17,227 bases of DNA from JBDKTK01 sp039680225 (GTDB lineage Bacteria > Desulfobacterota > Syntrophia > Syntrophales > UBA4778). Both the position numbers and the translations under genes were made by a program. The stretch is taken from NCBI GenBank assembly GCA_039680225.1, contig JBDKTK010000147.1, positions 1 to 17,227 of the forward strand, given 5' to 3'. Shown piece by piece: positions 13,347 to 17,227 of the stretch; the stretch's first letter is position 1, and every line of letters begins with the position of its first letter. The notes under the pieces were generated by a model. The model ran no database searches. It saw nothing but the letters and a program-made list of their open reading frames with translations, and had not been told where the DNA came from.

Positions 13347-15767
13347 TCAGTGAAATTCCGAGACTCCGGCGCCGAACTGCTGCTCCTCGTAAGGAGGCGG
13401 TGTCGGCAGTGTTTCACCCTCCGCGGGCAGGAGCGCTACCTTGAGAACTTCATCCACATTCTCGACCTGGATGATCTTGAGCGCCTTGAGGACATTGCGC
13501 GGAATATCCACGAGGTCCTTCTCATTATCCTTGGGGATGACTACCAGCTTCAGGTTGCCCCGGTGCGCGGCAAGCAGTTTTTCCTTGAGTCCGCCTATCG
13601 GCAACACCCTTCCCCTCAGGGTGATCTCGCCCGTCATGGCCACATCGCCTCTTACAAGGCGCTGGGTCAGGGCCGACGTGATTGCGGTCGCCATGGCAAT
13701 GCCCGCCGACGGGCCGTCCTTCGGGATTGCGCCCTCCGGCACGTGCACATGGACGTCGAGCTCCTTGTAGAAGTTCTCGGGCAGCTGGAACAGGTCCGCC
13801 CTTGAACGGACGTATGTGAAAGCGGCCTGGGCCGACTCCTGCATGACGTCCCCGAGTTTCCCCGTGAGTGTGAGCTTGCCCGTGCCCTTCATAATCGAAA
13901 CTTCAATGGGCAGCAACTCGCCCCCCACCTCCGTCCAGGCCAGGCCGATGGTCAGGCCGATCGAGTCCTTGCCCTCCGTTTCGCCGTGTCTGAATCTCGG
14001 CACTCCCAGGTATTTGTCCATGACGCCCGACGTGATCCTGACCTTGCCCTTGTTGCCGTTGGTGACTATCTCCCTGGCGACTTTCCGGCAGATCGACGCT
14101 ATTTCCCTCTCCAGGTTCCTGACGCCGGCTTCCCGGGTGTAGCTTCTGATTATGGCCAGGAGCGCGCCCTCCGTGAAAATCACGTTTTCGCCGTTAAGGC
14201 CGTTGGCCTCCAGTTCCTTGCTGACAAGGAACCGTTTCGCGATATTGAGCTTTTCAGGCTCGGTGTACCCGGCAATCCTGATCACTTCCATCCTGTCCTG
14301 CAGTGGCGCAGGTATTGTGGGCAGGACGTTTGCCGTTGTAATGAACATGATGTCGGACAGGTCGTAATCCACTTCCAGGTAATTGTCATTGAATGCGTTA
14401 TTCTGTTCCGGATCAAGCACTTCAAGAAGCGCCGATGCAGGGTCGCCCCGGAAATCCGAAGCAAGCTTATCGATTTCGTCCAGGCAGAACACGGGGTTAT
14501 TTGACCCGGCTTTTTTCAAAAGCTGGATTATCTTGCCCGGCAATGCTCCGATGTATGTCCTTCTGTGGCCCCTGATCTCGGCCTCGTCGCGCAGCCCGCC
14601 CAACGAAAGCCGGACGAACTTCCGGTTCGTGGCACGGGCGATTGATTTCGCAATCGACGTCTTGCCGACTCCCGGAGGGCCGACCAGGCAGAGGATCGAG
14701 CCCTTGTTCTTTTTCACCAGGCTCTGGACGGCCAGGTATTCAAGGATCCTCTCCTTGACTTTTTTCAATCCGTAATGGTCGTCTTCAAGGATTCCCTCGG
14801 ATTCCTTCAGCGTGAACTTGTTCTCGGTCTTGTCCTGCCACGGAAGGTCGAGCAGCCAGTCTATGTAATTCCTGACCACGGTCGCTTCCGCCGACATCGG
14901 CGCCATCATCTTGAGTTTCTTGATCTCGTGCTTGACCTTCTTGTGAGCCTCTTCCGAGAGCTTTTTTGCCTTGAGCTTTTTCTCGAGATCTTCAATCTCG
15001 CCCTTCAGATCGTCTTTCTCGCCCATTTCCTTCTGAATGGCCCTCATCTGCTCATTCAGGTAGTAATCCTTCTGGGTCTTCTCCATCTGCTTCTTGACGC
15101 GCCTCTTGATCCTCTCCTCGATCTCGAGGATCTCGGTCTCCGAGATAAGCAGCGAGTAAATCCTCTCGAGCCTTTCGGCCACATCCGAGATTTCCAGGAT
15201 CTTCTGCTTGTCTTCCATCTTGATGCTCAGATGGGAGGCGATCGTGTCCGAGAGCTTTCCGGGTTCGTTGGTCGCCGATATTGTGCTTACAAGCTCCGGC
15301 GGAACTTTCTTGCTCAGCTTGGAATAATTCTCAAAAGCCTCGTTGACGCTGCGCATCAGGGCTTCGGTCTGGGCGGTTATACCGGAATTCGGTTCGTCTA
15401 TTTCCTCGATATTCACGAGATAGAAATCCGGGTTGGGCACGTATTCCCTAATCCGCGCCCGCTTTTTGCCTTCCACCAGGACCTTGACCGTCCCGTCCGG
15501 CAGGCGCAGGAGCTGGATTATAGTGCCGATGGTGCCGATCCGGTAAATATCGTCTTCCGTCGGCTCGTCTTTCTGCGCGTTCTTCTGCGCAGCCAGGAAT
15601 ATCCCCTTGTCCATCTTCATCGCGGATTCGAGCGCGCTGACGGACCTTTCCCTTCCCACGAACAGCGGGACTATCATGTACGGGAACACCACGACATCGC
15701 GCAGCGGCAATACAGGGATGATGATCCCCTTGGTTTCAGTTTCAGTGCTTTTCTTGAAATTAAACAT
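13347..15767 (-). CDS. lon: ATP-dependent Lon protease
   Basis: Cytoplasmic AAA+ serine protease that degrades misfolded and regulatory proteins; 806 aa from ATG 15767. The N-terminal LAN substrate-binding domain covers about 14-200 (LPLRDVVVFPYM), followed by a long charged coiled coil (about 215-290). The AAA+ domain has Walker A GPPGVGKT (363-370) and Walker B CLDEID (428-433). The protease domain has the Ser-Lys dyad S687 (DGPSAG) and K730 (KEKLLAAHRG), spaced 43 residues apart as in E. coli (S679/K722). A short Pro/Glu-rich tail follows. ATG 15767 is preceded by AGGA; a TTG at 15788 is in frame but overlaps the clpX stop. It is 17 bases downstream of clpX and probably in the same operon. 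Only a weak hairpin follows the stop. Confidence 0.98.
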   Translation of the reverse strand: MFNFKKSTETETKGIIIPVLPLRDVVVFPYMIVPLFVGRERSVSALESAMKMDKGIFLAAQKNAQKDEPTEDDIYRIGTIGTIIQLLRLPDGTVKVLVEGKKRARIREYVPNPDFYLVNIEEIDEPNSGITAQTEALMRSVNEAFENYSKLSKKVPPELVSTISATNEPGKLSDTIASHLSIKMEDKQKILEISDVAERLERIYSLLISETEILEIEERIKRRVKKQMEKTQKDYYLNEQMRAIQKEMGEKDDLKGEIEDLEKKLKAKKLSEEAHKKVKHEIKKLKMMAPMSAEATVVRNYIDWLLDLPWQDKTENKFTLKESEGILEDDHYGLKKVKERILEYLAVQSLVKKNKGSILCLVGPPGVGKTSIAKSIARATNRKFVRLSLGGLRDEAEIRGHRRTYIGALPGKIIQLLKKAGSNNPVFCLDEIDKLASDFRGDPASALLEVLDPEQNNAFNDNYLEVDYDLSDIMFITTANVLPTIPAPLQDRMEVIRIAGYTEPEKLNIAKRFLVSKELEANGLNGENVIFTEGALLAIIRSYTREAGVRNLEREIASICRKVAREIVTNGNKGKVRITSGVMDKYLGVPRFRHGETEGKDSIGLTIGLAWTEVGGELLPIEVSIMKGTGKLTLTGKLGDVMQESAQAAFTYVRSRADLFQLPENFYKELDVHVHVPEGAIPKDGPSAGIAMATAITSALTQRLVRGDVAMTGEITLRGRVLPIGGLKEKLLAAHRGNLKLVVIPKDNEKDLVDIPRNVLKALKIIQVENVDEVLKVALLPAEGETLPTPPPYEEQQFGAGVSEFH

Positions 15768-15784
15768 TCTCTTCCTGTCTCTAA

Positions 15785-17047
15785 TCAAGCCGTCTCAGTC
15801 TTCTTTTCAAAGAGCAGAATCGGCGTCTCTTTTTTTAGAATGACATCTTCATTGATAATGCATTCTTTCACATCATTCCTCGACGGAATATCGTACATAA
15901 CGTCGAGCATTACGTTTTCCAGGATCGACCTGAGCCCCCGGGCCCCGGACTTTCTCTGGATGGCCATCCTGGAGATGGCCCGGTATGCGCCGTCCGTGAA
16001 TTTCAGTTTTACATTCTCAAGCTCAAATGCCTTCTTGTACTGCTTGATTATGGAGTTCTTCGGCTCAACAAGTATCCTGATCAGGTCCTCTTCCCTAAGT
16101 TCGTCGAGCGTGGCCAGTACCGGCAGCCTCCCGATAAATTCCGGGATCAGGCCGTATTTCAGCAGGTCTTCGGGCTGGACCTCGCAGAGGATCTCGCCGA
16201 TCCTCTTCTCTTTCTTGCTCCTGATCCTCGCCCCGAATCCTACGGAATTGATCCCGGTCCTCTTCTCGATTATATCTTCCAATCCGATGAAGGCGCCGCC
16301 GCAGATGAACAGTATATTCGTGGTATCGACCTGAATGAATTCCTGCTGGGGGTGCTTCCTCCCGCCTTTGGGCGGTATATTGGCCAGGGTCCCTTCAATT
16401 ATCTTCAGCAAGGCCTGCTGGACGCCTTCCCCCGATACATCCCTGGTTATCGAGGGGCTGCCCGACTTTTTCGAGATCTTGTCGATCTCGTCAATATAGA
16501 CGATCCCACGGGAGGCGCGCTCCACGTCGTAATCCGCGTTTTGCAGCAGGCTGAGGATTATGTTTTCGACATCTTCGCCGACATAGCCGGCCTCCGTCAG
16601 GGCGGTGGCGTCCGCTATCGCAAACGGGACGTCGAGCATCTTGGCCAGCGTCTTGGCCATCAGCGTCTTGCCGGAACCTGTCGGCCCGATCAGCAGGATG
16701 TTGCTCTTCTGCATTTCGACGCCGTCAAGGTCGAGCGTGGAGAACAGGCGCTTGTAGTGATTGTAAACGGCAACGGAAAGGATCTTCTTGGGCCTCTCCT
16801 GCCCGATCACGTACTGGTTGAGGAACCTCATTATGTCCTTGGGTTCGGGGATCCTTTTACGGGATTCCTCCACCTTTTGAACATCGGTGTCCTCCTGGAT
16901 TATGCCCCTGCACAGTTCGATGCATTCGTCACAGATGTATGCCGAAGGCCCGGCCACGAGCTTCCTGACCTCGTTTTGCGTTTTTCCGCAGAAAGAGCAG
17001 AAAAGCATGCCCCTGGTGCCTTCACTGTCTCTGTATCTTTTTGCCAT
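15785..17047 (-). CDS. clpX: ClpX, ATP-binding unfoldase subunit of Clp protease
   Basis: 420 aa AAA+ unfoldase that feeds substrates to ClpP. Visible parts: N-terminal C4 zinc-binding domain (C17, C20, C39, C42); Walker A GPTGSGKT (121-128); pore loop GYVG (154-157); Walker B IVYIDEID (182-189); RKH loop (230-232); and VGF (269-271) in the place of the ClpP-docking IGF loop. Sensor-2 motif GARGLR lies in the C-terminal domain. ATG 17047 has AGAGGT upstream. It follows clpP by 13 bases and precedes lon by 17, the usual clpP-clpX-lon operon order. Confidence 0.98.
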   Translation of the reverse strand: MAKRYRDSEGTRGMLFCSFCGKTQNEVRKLVAGPSAYICDECIELCRGIIQEDTDVQKVEESRKRIPEPKDIMRFLNQYVIGQERPKKILSVAVYNHYKRLFSTLDLDGVEMQKSNILLIGPTGSGKTLMAKTLAKMLDVPFAIADATALTEAGYVGEDVENIILSLLQNADYDVERASRGIVYIDEIDKISKKSGSPSITRDVSGEGVQQALLKIIEGTLANIPPKGGRKHPQQEFIQVDTTNILFICGGAFIGLEDIIEKRTGINSVGFGARIRSKKEKRIGEILCEVQPEDLLKYGLIPEFIGRLPVLATLDELREEDLIRILVEPKNSIIKQYKKAFELENVKLKFTDGAYRAISRMAIQRKSGARGLRSILENVMLDVMYDIPSRNDVKECIINEDVILKKETPILLFEKKTETA

Positions 17048-17060
17048 TAGACACCTCTAT

Positions 17061-17227
17061 TTATTTTGCAACGTCCCTTTTGGAAATGACTTCATCTATG
17101 ATGCCGTATTCCCTGGCTTGCTCTCCAGTCATAAAGTAATCCCGTTCGGTATCCACGGCGATTTTTTCATTAGGTTGATTCGTATGTCTTGCAAGAATTT
17201 CAATAAGCTCCGTTTTCACTCTGAGCA
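17061..17227 (-). CDS. clpP: ClpP protease subunit, C-terminal end (5' part outside window)
   Basis: The last 54 codons are visible, ending with TAA at 17063-17061. The sequence EILARHTNQP, then DTERDYFMTGEQAREYG and IIDEVISKR, is the standard ClpP C-terminus. The Asp in ERDYF corresponds to the catalytic-triad Asp (E. coli D185, precursor numbering). Ser and His lie outside the window. It sits 13 bases upstream of clpX on the same strand, so ClpXP is encoded as one unit followed by lon. Confidence 0.95.
   Translation of the reverse strand, partial: LRVKTELIEILARHTNQPNEKIAVDTERDYFMTGEQAREYGIIDEVISKRDVAK

Noticed and set aside
14775..16334. A 519-codon open frame on the plus strand, antisense to lon and clpX
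   Set aside because: It is fully covered by two unmistakable genes with intact motifs. The translation is biased and has no recognisable domain; long antisense frames are common in GC-rich genes.

Overview
The window is a dense, roughly 57-60% G+C stretch of housekeeping chromosome from a diderm (outer-membrane) bacterium. The presence of Lnt, two lipoproteins and a LysM-bearing murein transglycosylase supports an outer membrane. The combination of PhoH, a 7TM-HD phosphohydrolase (PgpH type) and YbeY in one run, RF2 with the classical +1 frameshift, a clpP-clpX-lon operon and several radical SAM genes is what I would expect of a deltaproteobacterium (Desulfobacterota or a close relative). That assignment is inference from gene content and order, not a search result.

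Region 1, positions 1-5891, plus strand: the 3' end of a radical SAM gene, a small two-helix membrane protein, an M20 metallopeptidase, then phoH (ybeZ) - pgpH - ybeY. Gaps are 10-63 bases, and pgpH and ybeY overlap by 47 bases, so much of this is probably co-transcribed. PhoH and YbeY act in rRNA processing and RNA metabolism; PgpH is expected to degrade cyclic-di-AMP.

Region 2, 5901-12369, minus strand, converging on region 1. In transcription order: a small Cys-rich protein, a radical SAM enzyme with CX4CX2C cysteine spacing, a CBS/CorC-type protein (ybeX), lnt and prfB. Their junctions run from an 11-base overlap to about 30 bases. A MltD-like lipoprotein transglycosylase with its own likely promoter follows. 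Its intrinsic terminator lies inside the 3' end of the convergent ybeY gene. The phoH/ybeY/ybeX/lnt set that is collinear in many Proteobacteria is therefore split here into two convergent halves.

Region 3, 12370-13346: a divergent intergenic region, a small unrecognised lipoprotein gene (plus strand), a terminator-like GC-rich palindrome, and a tRNA-Val(TAC) - tRNA-Asp(GTC) unit on the minus strand. The tRNA unit has a clear sigma70-type promoter and a perfect 13-bp terminator hairpin.

Region 4, 13347-17227, minus strand: clpP (C-terminal end only), clpX and lon, an ATP-dependent proteolysis operon.

I found no mobile element, CRISPR array, integrase or defence island. The items most worth a second look are the Cys-rich protein/radical SAM pair, the terminator hidden in antisense within ybeY, two genes whose best ribosome binding site points to an ATT or ATC start, and the RF2 frameshift site.
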